From: Phoronis ovalis
Lineage: Eukaryota > Phoronida > Phoronidae
Length of the DNA: 27,432 bases
Assembly: GCA_028565635.1 (NCBI GenBank)
Contig: JAOXYB010043281.1
Location: 1-27,432, forward strand
Reading direction: 5' to 3'
Below are positions 8,601 to 20,309 of the stretch, piece by piece. The translations under genes and the position numbers were made by a program. Each line of letters starts with the position of its first letter. Position 1 is the first letter of the stretch. The notes below the pieces were generated by a model, which saw only the letters and a program-made list of their open reading frames with translations, made no database searches and was not told the origin of the DNA.

Positions 8601-11600
8601 AGGTACAACTCACTGGTTTATTGTCTACATGCACAGGTACAACTCACTTGTTTATTGTCTACATGCACAGGTACATTGTGGTGAGGTATATCCACTTGTG
8701 GAGCATCATCATCATTTCCAGCGTTATCAATTACTTTTTCATTTTTGTTAACATGTTTCTGATGTAGTCTTTCTATTTCATCTAATCTGGGTTCAGGTAC
8801 CTGCACGTTTTGGTCATCTCGATTTAATGGCAGATTATCATCGATTTTCACCCAGTTTTTGTTGTGATTTGTATCCATGGGGTTAACAGCTGCAATGCCA
8901 CCCTTGTCAATGTTCTTTAAAAAACGAGCAAAAACTTAACTAATATCCATTACATTTTAGTTTAAATTGAAATACAAATAATGGTAATAAATTGCAGAAT
9001 GAAATTTTTTTGAAACATCTTCTGGGAAAGTGGCAAATCAAAATGGAAAGATGACCAAAACTTATACTACAATGTTTCCAAATTTTAAAAAAGAAATCCA
9101 ACCACAGGTAGGAATGCAAATTGATTCATATGCAAGTTAAGAGCATGTACCGTTTCCATATACAGTTAGTTCCTCAATTACTGTTTAATACTTTCTAGAA
9201 TATTTGAGCATTAAAGATAAAGTTACCTGAGCATTCTCACCACCATTATCAGCATTAAAATTAACTGGAAAAAAACAAATTTGAAGTTAAACTAGCATAA
9301 AGATGTTACAAAACAGTAACTGACTGTTGAGCAAAATAATTTTTTGAATCCATTCACTGTTTCATTGCGACTGTCAAGATGGATGGTATAATAACACAAT
9401 ACATTTATATTTGTTATGTCTTTGTAATGGTGCTTTTGCCTTTTTTATTCAAAAAGGAATTTAATTTGGGAGAGAAACAAATCTTACTTATCTTAAAGTC
9501 AAAATTTGTGATTAGACATTACAAACTCTGCAAGTTGTGATTGGTATGAGTAGAAGATATAAGAACCTACAGTTCTTGCAAGACATCTCTTTCCATGATC
9601 TGCTTGCCACTTTTTTACAACAGCACTGATCCAGCAACATAACACACAGGTCATTCTTCTTGCTTTCGTTAACATTGCTATTTAAAAGCAGCTTCCAATG
9701 TTAGTTTTATTATATCTTTATTTTGTAGTAATACAACAATACACACCTCCTCTTTTGTATTTAGTATCATTGTCTTTTTCGTCATATCTGTCATCCTCCC
9801 TATCCTCGTCGTCTTGGCCATCACCACCATCACCCGGTCGTGCAACCTGCTGTCTATCTGCCCCATCTTGTATTACACCATCATTAACATTGCTGTCCTT
9901 ATGCTGGTTTCCATCTTCCTCATCGTTTCCATCCACATCCTCATCATCATTAGTTTTTATTTGAGGAGGCAAAACTTGATGATGACCCTGCAGAAATAAA
10001 ATATTTATTGATTTTTTTATTTGCAATTTATAAATTGAAATCAGTTATGGTGAGCTCCAGGTGTCAGAGCTATACAGCAGTGAGTATAAATGTCAAGCAA
10101 GTCTAAAAGATGGACATTTTGATGCTTCAACTTATTCTTCTCATGAATGACTGTTCCAATCTCCACCCCTAATCCTACAAATGCATTCAATAGAAATTAT
10201 GACAAATCTTCACAATTAGAAATCAGTGATAATAGTTGATATAATGAGTAATATATATAGCGTAATACATCTACTAAATAATATGTTTTATTTATTTTGT
10301 TTCCTGATTTTTTGCATACATCTAAATGGGAATAGTAAGAAACAACACTCCTAATGAAGTACCACCCTTCAGAACAGAAAATATGAAGTAAATACTCTCT
10401 TTCTACTAAACACCAACAGTGGCAAATGATTTGTAGCATTTTTATTAATAATTTATGCAACTTCCCAATTTTTTGTCATTTTTTGTTGTTTACACTGCTA
10501 CATAAATATTAATCAACTAAGTACCACTCTACCAAACTCCCAAAATTTTCTTCCAACAGGCTGATAAAGAGTTTAATAAAAGCACTACCTGGTCTAGTAC
10601 ATTCACTTCATCACCTTTCAACTGCGTTTTTTTATCCTGAGTATCAGGAGCTTCAGGACCAACAACTTTGTTATGATATTCATTCTGAATTGGTCTGTTT
10701 ACTTGTTCTGGGTTATTTACTGCAACAAAAAGTGTTTGATTAGTAGACAAAGTAATATCAGGAAATTGAAAAATATTTAGAATTTTAATGTACGGAAAAT
10801 CCCTTAGGAAACTATGCATTAAAATAATTTGAATATATAATAGATTTCTTAGATTTGAGGTACAATACAATATTGTCAACAACAGGGATAAATATTACTG
10901 GCACTATCATTTAGTGAATTATTGTTGTTATTAATAATACTTGCTAACAAAGAACACAGAATTGGTCAAAATATAAAATCTGTAAATATTACTAGTATTC
11001 ATTTGGTGGAGCCATGTTTCAAACATGCTGGTTTAGTGTACGGAATCATGTGAGCGTGCAAAAAACTGTATTATTGTTTCTTCACAAAACGTGCATGGTT
11101 GTGACTAGTGGCTCCCCCAAGTGCACGCAAATAGTCTACTCACTGTAACAATGCTCATTAATGCAATTTACTATATTTATTTTTCAGTGAAATTTAGTTA
11201 AAACTGATTGTGACCTCAGATTTTCTTAATTATCACTTTTAAGCTTCTGCATAAAATGATTTTTTTTAACCAATTTAAGTTACATGAATAAGTATAGACA
11301 TCTAAATAATTTTTATTCTGTCCACTTTATTTACACTACAATACCACTGAACAAGTCGCAGATAATTTGATAATAATTGTACTTATTATAATATATCAAC
11401 TTGGAAGAAAGAAATCATACAAAGCCAATAGTCTTGCTGCCTTATAACAGCAACCCTAACTATTTAAAAAAAACATGGAAATGCAATTTTAGCTAATTAA
11501 AAAGACAAACAAAAGTATAGATATTTTTTTCTTTGAGTAGGTCATGTTACCTGTACAGTTACCATTTTCGGTGAAATTGTTAAGATTTTGAAATGTAAAA

Positions 11601-14600
11601 TGTACATTTGTATACTAGCGATGATTTTTTATATGCCAGAAACAAAAAATTGTTTTGCCATTTTGCTATAAAATTTGCACGGAATACTATAACAATGAGA
11701 TCTTGAATCTGCGCTGAAAGCTCAATCAAATTCTTGCTTCCTTAGCAACTGACAAAACGTGTGTGATCCCTACAAAATTGACAGTTGAACTGCACAACTT
11801 GGAACCTTGTATCTGCTAAATATCAATGAAATCCAGCCGGTCATTTTCACAAAACGGTTCCAGATGGACATCAAACATGGCTGACAGTCGTCCACATTAG
11901 ATCCAATTAATTTGTACACCATCTTTATCCCCTAGTATCTTGTGTATCCAATAAATATCAAAAGAAATTCGCCTAGTCATTTTCGTGAAACAACTGCGGA
12001 TGGACGGACAGACGGAAATACGGACAGAACCCAAATTATAAGCCCCCCAGACTACGTCTGTTGGGGGCTAAGTATACCTTAAACAACTTTTATCCTACTT
12101 ATATTAAATCAGCTGATATAGTAATTGCAGGATGTTGTAAATTTTTCTTACAGAAAAAGTCTGGAATTTTTTTCTTTTAGATAAATAAACTGGACAGGTC
12201 ATAATTTTAACACTAAATCTACATTGTATTTTCAGACATTGATTTTTTAAAATGAATTCCTGAAACTAATTTGCAATCAGAAGTTCTGTATCAACAGAAT
12301 TAATCATGACAATGCCTTGTTCAAGCACTGTCACTACCAACCATTTTGTGTGTACAGGGTATTATACATGTAGCTCATGATTGCACAATAATTACCTTCA
12401 TTTTGTTGTAATTCAATATTTTTGCCTAAATTATATTCTAAATCTGGATTTATATCAATGGCTTTCAACTTATTTGCATTCTGACTGTTTAAAGTCTGTT
12501 GTTGGGGATTAAGTTCCTGATTAATGGCTTTCCCTGCTGGTAACTGGTTATTACCTGAAATAATAAGGAGGTATTTAATCTTAAAATATTGTTAAAATAA
12601 AGTCTCAGTGCACACAAATAGGTTCACACTTGAAAAGTGTTTCAGACTCAGATAATTCAAGTTTTTCTCAGCAACATTATAAACTAATGATAACATAATT
12701 GACACGACATTAGCTATTTTTCTTAAAAACTTCTTATTCATTAGTGAAAGACAGTCATTCCACAAAAAATAGCAACAATATCAGAGTGAAGAGAGCATGA
12801 TCGTCAAAAACAAGTATGAGAACTAATACTGGAACTTAAAGACAAATCAAACTCCAATGGACTATGGGCACTTATTAAAAATTAATTATTTTTTTTATAG
12901 GATAGAAACGGTCAATTTTATACAAATACGGCTTTGTTTGCTGTAAATGTACAACCCTGTGGTTTAGAAATAAATAAACTCGCAAGCAGGGTTTTAGATA
13001 ACAAACTTTTCAAATGAACTAGTGAATACATAAGATTGTCACAAAAAACATAAATCTGAGACTTCCAATACTTTGGTCATTGTCTAATTCTTGAATTTTT
13101 TTCTAAATTTTAACAGCCATAATAGAGTATTAATATTATGTTATAAGGTTGCAGTTATAATCAAGTGCCAAAAAGCACACGGAAGGGTGCAACAACAAAG
13201 TGACGACCTGCTAAACACAGTTATTAACCTATCTCTTGCGTAGCGTTGCTTTCATTCTTGCCTGCATTATACAGCAGATTCTGGTGGTCTCCCCTGACTG
13301 GTTGTTGTTTCCACTGATAGTCACCCTGTCGAGGTTGTTGATTCAAATGAGCGACTCGCTGTTGAAACTGTTTATTCACCTGACCAATCTGATTTTGCTG
13401 CATATTACCTCCCATTTGTTGGTACAAATTAAGTTGCTGTTGCTGTTGTTGAATTATATTAGACTGTTCTCCATTCTGGTTCTAGAAATAAACAGAAATA
13501 TACCTGTTACTCATTTGGACATCACTGAATATAGAAACTAGGTACTGTAATGTTGTGAAACATTGTCAGTTGCTAGTACCTACAAGATTTTAAGCCACAT
13601 AAGAGCAGCTGGTGCAGTACGTATTTATTTGTAGTGTAGTAGACTTCAGAAGCTGATCCAGACTGTGGTTGCAAAAACACAGCATAGTTATGTTACCGAT
13701 ACCAATTTCTACACATATCTAATACAAACGTAAATGCATCCTAGCTACTATAATCACCTAAAATAGTGTGTCAACAGTGCCCTGGGGGCATTGCCAAGGA
13801 GACGGGCAAAGCATTCAGACCCAAAAAGCAGAGTTAATTATGAATAAATGTTAGTTACAGTGAAATAACATTGAAATCTACAGAGGGAGAAGCAAAAGCT
13901 AGTTAGGATGGATAAGTAATAATAGACAGTGGGGGTAATTCAATGCTGGTGCATTAGAGCACGCGTACTAACATTGTGCACTGCAGAAAGTTTAATTGTC
14001 ACATCCCCCTATGTTTGCAGAAGCTGGAGGAAGTACTAAGGCAGAAGCATGAATGAAATTATACAAAACGAAACTATATGTTAAATTAAAAATTTCCTTT
14101 ATTCCCCCACTTTAATATTAGGCAAGCGCAAAGATGAAGTACATTGATATGTTTCCACTCCAATGCATAGTTTTTAACGTTTTTTCTAAATAAATGCACT
14201 TTGGTACACTAGCATTGAATGACGCATTACCATAAACATGATTGTATGAGGCCATTTCATACAAGGTACATGCAAAATTTGACTTTATATTAAACTATTT
14301 ACAAACAGCTGTGAAAGCAAAGTGGAATGTGAAACATATCTCTGTTTGAAAAAACATTAAGGAAATGGTTTACTAAATGACCTGTTGAGCCTGTAGCTGA
14401 GATTTCAGTTGATTTATGGCTTGTTGGTTTAACTAAAAGAGAATTGAAGCAGACAGTTAAAACAGCCACACATCACACCTATTGAGTAACTCAAGAACAA
14501 ACGTATGTAGCATTGCTGGAAACACATGTCAGAGCAATGGTACAAACAGTGCCAGTAAGCACTATTATTACAAAATGTAGCTGGAAACTTACAGATTTTT

Positions 14601-17600
14601 ATGCTAAACAATTTCTTACTTGTAAACATGTCCCAGAAAAATTGATAAGACCATTGCTACAAAATGTGTTGTAGATTATAGCTAACAATGAATAAATTGT
14701 TTTCTAGAAGTGTTTGCCAGCATCTACTACCTTATGTTGCATGTGAGAAAGGTGCTATAAAAAATGAACACACAGACAAGAATTCAAGGAAATCACATAA
14801 ATTATTAATTCAATTTTTGCTGGTCAACTAAAAGGAGTTGTAATTTTTCGATGTAAGTAAAATAGCAAGTAAACTTTTAATAGTGCATATTTGATGCCAT
14901 ACAGTGTAAATACTGAAACCCCACTGTTACAGTAACAGCAGGGCAATACAAACATATGATAAATATTAAAGATTTAAAAATAACACTTTTAAGTTAAATT
15001 TATGAGGGAATCAGAAGGGGATTCAAAGGCACCAGTCGAAAGAAATTGCCTTGAAACTTTCAAGGAAATGCAGACAAGGTTGTACATAAGTCTGCTACAT
15101 TGTATCTATCAAAAAAACATATACAACACCTGATTGTTTGATAAGGCAGTTTGAAGTTGTTGTTTTAAATCTTTGTTACTTCTTTCAAAATTTGCAATAC
15201 TGTCTGTAAGAAAGAAAAATAAATATCTTAAGATCTATATTTTTGTTGTTCCATACAATTAACTTCCGATGTGTCTTATCTACCGTGGCTCTGAGCTATA
15301 CTCAAATTAAGTTAAATTTAAAATGAAAAAGTTGCTTTTTCGACTCATTTGTGTAACTTGAGAGCAAACAACAGCATATTATTAGCTGTTTATTTTTGAT
15401 AAAGCTCTGGGCAACCACATAGTTACGTTTCAGTAGGAGATTGTAATACTAGTTTGCCTATTTGACTATAGAATGGTATTAAACATACAACTCGGCAAAC
15501 TACTGTAACATATGCCCATTACTTTTATTGATCACATTTGAAGTACCTACCTTTTAAAGTGGCTATTTCATTATCTTTTTCTTGTTTTATTTTCATATAT
15601 TCTTCATTTTTTACTTCTAAAATTTGTTTGTTTTCGTTCAAACTTGACTGTCGTTGCCGGTGTAATTTATTGACGTCTTCCTCTAAATCTGCGTTTATAG
15701 TCTAAAACATAATATAAGGAAAAAAAATATACAACAAAATACGACAAATGTATAAAAGTTAGAATAAAAAAATTAAATAATGACTATATTATTCAATACA
15801 CTAAAGGCAAAGAAAATTTATAAAATTATGCTATTTAATTGAATCATGTTTTACCTGCAGCTGCTTATGTTGTACATTTAGAGCATTAAAACTATTCATT
15901 CTTTCTTTCTGTAAAGAAAACATAAGTTTTATAAACCAATAAGTTTATAAATAAAATAAATACAGAACCAAATCAGTGAGAAACGCAACATTCCTGGTAC
16001 ATATACCGCAGAGAATACCTTGCGTTAAAGTCTTTTTAAAGATACCTTCAGCCCCCCATTTCTGATATTATCAGAAACAGCTGCAGAATTTTAGGTATGT
16101 GGTTTACTCAGAGCAATGTGAAAATGTGCAACTATCAAAGTTATATATCAAGTTAACGACTTTTGTTGGAATACTGGAGAGAGTTTTAAAATGGATTAAG
16201 AATGTTGCAATGGATCATTTTCTGAATGCTGCAATGGATCATTTTCTGAATGTCTTTGAACTGAAGGAATGCACAATAAGTGACAGGGAACAAATTTTAT
16301 TTCAATTCTATACCTTTTCTTTACTGTATTTTTCTTCCATTGTATTCTTGACACTTTCACAATCTACAATGTAAAGTGCATCCAAATGCAATTACGGTAA
16401 CTTTGATTATATCAATTAACACTGACGAGATTATCCTTTAATACATAGCGGTAGACACCATTACTTGAAACAAAATTATTAATATACTAATAAAAAAAAT
16501 CTCCTAACATCCTTTTTCTTAGCCAACTTATTTTTCTTGAAACGACTACTTTGAAACCACAGCTGCAATTAATAGTTAATATGTTTAATATAGCTGACCG
16601 CTGAGATAAATCCTGCAAATGTTAAAGGGTATTACTATAATAATAATATAATGCTTAACATACTGCAGGAAATATAATAATTATGAATAAAAATCAATGG
16701 AGACAGTTGCTGTTCACTATCCATGTACCTCATGAAATTAGGAAAAGAATAGCTAATTATGGAATTTCTTACTGCAATTTTCACTGATGAAGATTCGGAT
16801 CATCATTTGACGCACTTTTCAATGTCATTCTATAATGCTACCAGCCTAATACACCCAATCACCTTTTGTGCTTCATGAATCTACCTTTGAATAGTCTATT
16901 CAGCCTCTTTGGTGTGTGGTAATCTGTACTTAGCCCATATCAAATATGAAACTGATTGTTATTGTGAGACAAGAAAAGCATTAGGTGCAAATTTTTTTGG
17001 ATATTCAGATCAGCATTTGACCTACTTCTCAAGGTAATTTTAAAATGTCACCTAGCCTATTACGTCCTTTAATCCATTTTCAAATCATCTGGGGAGTGCT
17101 TCGTCCTTGTGGTATGCAACACAATAACGTGCCCTCTCGGGAACAAACATGGCTGCCAATCGGCCACTTTGGAAGTAATCTGAGTCAAAATTAAATTTGA
17201 CATGCTTATACCTACCCTGTATCATATATGAAGCAGAAGTGAATTTTTAGTGCAACATACAATTTCGAGAACAAACATTACTGTCAATCAGCCATATTGG
17301 AAGTAATCTGGGTAAAAATTATATCTGACCTGCACTTTGACCTGTACTTACCCTGTATGGAATACGAAACCGATCGGATAAAAAGTGAAGGAGTTATTGC
17401 GACATAAAGTGTTACACACACACACACAAAAAAAAAACATTCAAAGATTCGGATTGGCATTTGACCCACTTTTCAAGGTCATTCTCTAAAACGTCACCTA
17501 GCCTATTTCCCCCCAAACTATGGCCTTCGTGAATCCACCTTTGAATTGTCCAATCGGCCATATTGGAAGCAATCAAGGTCAAAATTATGACTGACCTGCA

Positions 17601-20309
17601 ATTTGACCTGTATTTACCCTGTACCAAATATGAAGCTGAATGGGTAAAAACTGACACTGTTATCGCTAGAAAAAGAAAGTGTTATGGACCACAAAGACAG
17701 ACATAGCCTACGACTGTATGCCCATGCAGTATGTGCATCAGGTGGATTCGTGGGTAAATTACAAAATTTACTTAGTGAGAATGCCCAAAATTTCTGTTTT
17801 GCTAAGTTAAATGTCGTTGCAACTTTGATATTTCTGTTTTGAAGGTTATTTAGTTTTTCATGAAGTTATCGTAAAAATTTGATTCTTTATCCATTATGAA
17901 ACAAATAGTATGTATGATAATGGCAAGGTAATACAATGTTACTTATACAAGATAGTAATTACCACCACACTTCAATTATACTTACTACATGTATATTATA
18001 AGTGCATTTTATTTATAAATTATCATTCTATTTCTGCACCATACATTTTGAACTCCTGCTTCATATTAAATAATAATACATATTTATTTTGTCTGATGTC
18101 AGTTATACATTGTTTTTGCAAATATTTAATAATAGAAACAAGAAAAAAAGTTAAGTTTATGTTCCTGACAAACAGTGAAAAACTAAGAAATATAAAAATA
18201 CAAGAACCACGTTTATGAGAAAGGTTTAAAAAAATTTGTCCACGTGCTATGTGACACTATTCTACAATTGATGTTAGAAAAACTTTGCTAGGTTATGACA
18301 TGTCATGCAGTGAACACAAGAACAAACTAGATCGTGCATTTACTGGAATAAATAACACATTGTTCTATTGTGTTAGATCCTAGGAACTACTTCAGTTTCC
18401 AATTACAACACACTTATGTATTTTTCTCCTGCAAGCATGTTCCAAGACCAAACAGTTCAATTTTTTAGAAGATTGTCACAGTGATCTCTATCAGCATCTT
18501 TATAATTGTCATCATGATTCAATCTTTAGTTACCATCAAAATTGTCATTTAATGATTACACTACATAATTTATTTTTTCAGAAAACTCAATACACATACC
18601 ATGCATGCGTATTTATATACCTGTCAAAATTCACAAATCTCAGAAATGTCCAAAAAGTTACTTTTTCCCACAAAGAGCCTGAAGGCACGTAAAGCATAAG
18701 GTTTTAAAATTTGTTGCATTCTTTCAAGAAATTTGAGGGTAGGATTTTATATTCTCATGCTTATACACAATCTCTGACACAGTGACCTATGCCCAACACT
18801 TGATTTAATAAGGTATAATATTATCACATACTTTACTTATAAGCAGAGTGAATGTTAACTGGTTTAACACATTTCACATGAAGGACACATAGGTGTTCTG
18901 TTCCTCGTATATGAAAAGGACTGAGCAAGAAAGATGTGCAAGGTTAGAAAAGCTTGAATTTGTGTAGGCAGTGTACAAAGCAGATAAACAAACTGTTAAC
19001 ATGTAAAATTCATTCAGTTGTAAAAATGATTTATGACCTAAGCTATGTAAAAAAGCCAGTTACCATAATACAGGTTACTGACACTGTACAACAACCAAAG
19101 CTTTGGTCATTAGTTATAAGCACATGCAACACTAAAACTGGTTTAATACAAAATCTGCTTGTTATTGATTACCAGTGAAAGGAGTGACAGTGGAATGGAC
19201 CAGCATAAGCAGCAGTGTTTTCCACGTCACAGGTTTACATGAACAACAGGGAGAAAAATATCGCTAACTGAGTTTAAAGCAGAGAAGTGAGTGACAATTA
19301 AAACTGTGCATATGTTGCACCCACCCTCCTTTGCCTTCCTGTGATCACTTTTTTCATTTTGTAGTGATAGTTCTAGTCGATTCTTGTGTTCGATACAAAC
19401 TGAAATAAAGATTGTAGCTGCATACATAACAAAGCAAATAGGGACTGTAAAGCAATTAACCAAATAAGTGATGCCCATATTTCAGTGGTATTATCAGTCT
19501 TGGAAATTTATTACACTCTGTCAAGACCCTTACAAAACTAGTGTTGTGATTCTGTATTATAAAATACAAAGTTATTATTGCTTTAAAATTATTAAACATT
19601 TTTTTTATTTCTACTTTTTACTAAATTACATGTATGTACGCATACTGAATCAGCCTGTGTAAATGTACTTGGAAATTAATTACATGCGAGTGTAACTGGA
19701 GGGTGCACTACTTGTAGATTTTAAGTTTAAGAGTTTTAAGGAGACCTAAATAAAAATTTAAGTTTGCATGCCTGTCTGATGTCCATTGGCCTTATTACAC
19801 TGAGGACAGGGAACAGGAAACAAGTGCTAGAAGTCAGGAAACATCTTTAATTTATTATTTTTCAGCAATACAATAGAAAAATAGGTCAACAGTGGACAAA
19901 CACACCCTTCACATCTCACTCCAATCAAATATACAATATACAATTGCTTTATCTTCGTAGTTTGCAAAATAATTGTAGGAAAATATTGTTTATAATTGAA
20001 CAAACAATAACAATTCAAAATTCAAACCAGTCCTTTTTTAAGAAAATTGCAATGGACAGAATGACATAAAGCAAACATAGATTAATAAGAAACAATTAAA
20101 ACGTATAGCTGTAATAAAATATAAGTTAAAATCTAACCTTGTAACTGAGCTGATAAAGTTTCCTGACTTCGCTTCATTCTTTCACGCGAATCTTCCGAAA
20201 CCTTCAAACCAGTTTGCAGACTGTGTACATGATAGAGGGCATATGTACATACGACTATAATGGCCAATAATATTAAAACTCTTTTAATGGGATTGCTCCT
20301 CCCGTGCAT
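5565..20309 (-). CDS. GOLIM4: GOLIM4 / GPP130 homologue, complete, 15 coding exons, 618 aa
   Basis: Type II Golgi membrane protein of the GPP130 family, which cycles between cis-Golgi and endosomes. Coding exons in order (minus strand): 20309-20138, 19399-19325, 16363-16314, 15908-15855, 15701-15551, 15203-15130, 14432-14382, 13481-13229, 12554-12396, 10719-10589, 9987-9747, 9264-9227, 8914-8648, 8245-8173, 5632-5565. All introns are GT-AG and phases match throughout, giving 1857 nt including TAA. Residues 1-10 are a short basic cytosolic tail, ~11-27 the signal anchor, ~30-209 a heptad-rich coiled-coil stem, 210-390 a Gln/Asn-rich segment and 391-618 an acidic, Asp/Asn-rich lumen. Diagnostic matches are SQETLSAQLQ, the block from IEHKNRLE to HRKAKE, and ALNVQHKQL, which parallel human GPP130 SAQLQ, RLEKSLQ and ALNVQHQ as I recall them. 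Human GOLIM4 is about 696 aa, so this one is slightly shorter. The distal half is assigned by continuous splicing and composition, not by residue similarity. Confidence 0.92.
5633..8172 (-). other. GOLIM4 intron 14 (2540 bp)
   Basis: The largest intron in the 3' part of the gene. It is AT-rich with a few random short open frames (for example 6244-6429 plus) that show no protein features. I see no transposon termini, RNA gene or long repeat in it. Confidence 0.6.
8436..8673. repeat. 34-bp minisatellite, seven copies, each carrying a 5' splice donor
   Basis: Seven head-to-tail units start at 8436, 8470, 8504, 8538, 8572, 8606 and 8640. They differ by only a few substitutions. On the minus strand every unit contains (A)CAA or CCA followed by GTGAGTTG, a strong 5' splice-site consensus. 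The copy at 8640-8673 straddles the true end of GOLIM4 exon 13: 26 exonic and 8 intronic bases. The other six fill the first half of the 402-bp intron. The array therefore arose by tandem duplication of an exon-intron boundary. The overlapping plus-strand open frames here are periodic artefacts. Confidence 0.95.
8648..8914 (-). CDS. GOLIM4: GOLIM4 coding exon 13, ending inside a minisatellite
   Basis: An 89-codon exon, phase 0 at both ends. It has the acceptor AG at 8916-8915, then NIDKGGIAAVNPMDTN, and ends HNVPVHVDNKQ at the donor GTGAGT (8647-8642). Its last 26 nt belong to the first copy of a 34-bp tandem repeat, so identical-looking exon ends with donors recur in the following intron. 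Only this first donor keeps the frame open: 34 is not a multiple of 3, and the added sequence brings an immediate in-frame TAA. Confidence 0.85.
8915..10588 (-). other. GOLIM4 introns 10-12
   Basis: Between coding exons 9227-9264 and 9747-9987 lie introns of 312 bp (8915-9226), 482 bp (9265-9746) and 601 bp (9988-10588). They are AT-rich and I see no gene or recognisable element. The minus-strand frame at 10197-10460 is intronic and featureless. Confidence 0.5.
9747..9987 (-). CDS. GOLIM4: GOLIM4 coding exon 11: acidic luminal segment
   Basis: An 80-residue exon (about 391-470) dominated by Asp, Glu, Gly and Asn, for example TNDDEDVDGNDEEDGN and later GDGQDDEDREDDRYDEKD. It fits the acidic distal lumen of GPP130. 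The plus-strand open frames in the same place are shadows of its GAT/GAC-rich codons. Confidence 0.88.
10720..12395 (-). other. GOLIM4 intron 9 (1676 bp) with a dispersed repeat
   Basis: The intron between exons 12554-12396 and 10719-10589. Its middle (about 11560-12069) has the look of a transposable element: two internal diverged repeats and a terminal hairpin, annotated separately. The rest is unremarkable AT-rich sequence. Confidence 0.55.
11806..12069. repeat. Dispersed repeat with internal duplication and terminal hairpin
   Basis: Two diverged direct copies are visible, about 11810-11870 and 11937-12006. Both have the order TATC..., AAATATCAA, GTCATTTTC, AAAC and end with GATGGAC. They are followed by short GGACGGACAGACGG-like tandem words. 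The element ends in a hairpin at 12041-12069: AGCCCCC pairs with GGGGGCT, then a TT bulge, then CAGAC pairs with GTCTG around a 3-nt loop. There is no coding capacity. It is probably the end of a non-autonomous element, possibly starting near 11560. Confidence 0.55.
12555..15129 (-). other. GOLIM4 introns 6-8
   Basis: Non-coding stretches 12555-13228, 13482-14381 and 14433-15129 between coding exons. They are AT-rich; the minus-strand frame 14429-14629 is a readthrough upstream of exon 7 and not a gene. No repeats of note were seen apart from small hairpins such as CCTTGAAA-C-TTTCAAGG near 15050. Confidence 0.5.
13229..13481 (-). CDS. GOLIM4: GOLIM4 coding exon 8: glutamine-rich luminal segment
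   Basis: An 84-residue exon (about residues 210-293) just after the coiled-coil exons. It is rich in Gln (IIQQQQQQLNLYQQMGG, then NKQFQQR and QWKQQPVRGD), contains an NAT sequon near its end and lacks Cys. Gln-rich sequence in this position is characteristic of GPP130 lumenal domains. The CAG/CAA mixture in the Gln run argues against a pure trinucleotide expansion. Confidence 0.88.
16207..16254. repeat. 24-bp direct tandem duplication
   Basis: Two adjacent near-identical 24-bp copies (16207-16230 and 16231-16254), each containing GCAATGGATCATTTTCTG. They lie in intron 3 of GOLIM4, about 60 bp from the minus-strand donor of exon 3. They create a repeated peptide in a plus-strand open frame that is not otherwise gene-like. 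Confidence 0.8.
16364..19324 (-). other. GOLIM4 intron 2 (2961 bp), repeat-bearing
   Basis: The longest GOLIM4 intron. The part nearest exon 3 holds the modular repeat at 16792-17694; the part from about 17720 to 19324 is AT-rich and shows no gene. Exons 2 and 3 join directly in phase 1, and human-type alignment needs no extra exon here. Plus-strand frames at 17910-18218 and 18954-19178 have no recognisable features. Confidence 0.55.
16792..17694. repeat. Modular dispersed repeat (A and B modules in direct order)
   Basis: Two kinds of module recur in the same orientation. Module A (CATTTGAC..., CACTTTTCAAGGTCATT, CACCTAGCCTAT) appears at about 16792-16852, 17002-17063 and 17446-17507. Module B (CAATCGGCCATATTGGAAG, then CAAAATTAT, TTTGACCTGTA, ACCCTGTA, AAATATGAA) appears at about 17151-17240, 17281-17372 and 17549-17684, with a fragment near 16926-16960. 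A CA/A run lies at 17413-17437. It has no coding capacity. The end of the window holds a related sequence in the opposite orientation. Confidence 0.7.
19400..20137 (-). other. GOLIM4 intron 1 (738 bp)
   Basis: The intron between the signal-anchor exon and the second coding exon, phase 1. It is AT-rich with random short open frames on both strands and no recognisable element. Confidence 0.6.
20138..20309 (-). CDS. GOLIM4: GOLIM4 coding exon 1: start codon and signal anchor
   Basis: The ATG at 20309 has A at -3. It opens a short tail with basic residues (MHGRSNPIKR), then a hydrophobic segment VLILLAIIVVCTYALY that serves as an uncleaved signal anchor, then the start of the coiled coil ending SQETLSAQLQ. 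The donor GTTAGAT follows at 20137, leaving phase 1. An AG preceded by a pyrimidine tract lies 5' of the ATG (20338-20337), so a separate non-coding first exon is possible. Confidence 0.9.

Noticed and set aside
8436-8673. CRISPR-like array
   Set aside because: Repeat units are contiguous with no unique spacers, and the host is an intron-containing eukaryote.
8427-8767. Three overlapping plus-strand open frames with periodic peptides
   Set aside because: They are the same 34-bp minisatellite read in three frames. The functional strand is minus, where the last unit is the end of a GOLIM4 exon.
9698-9999. Plus-strand Ser- and Ile/Thr-rich open frames
   Set aside because: They are antisense shadows of the acidic GOLIM4 exon 11, which splices in frame on the minus strand.
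17284-17657. Two minus-strand open frames sharing similar peptides (SNMADWTIQRW-like)
   Set aside because: The similarity comes from the B modules of a dispersed non-coding repeat, not from a protein family.
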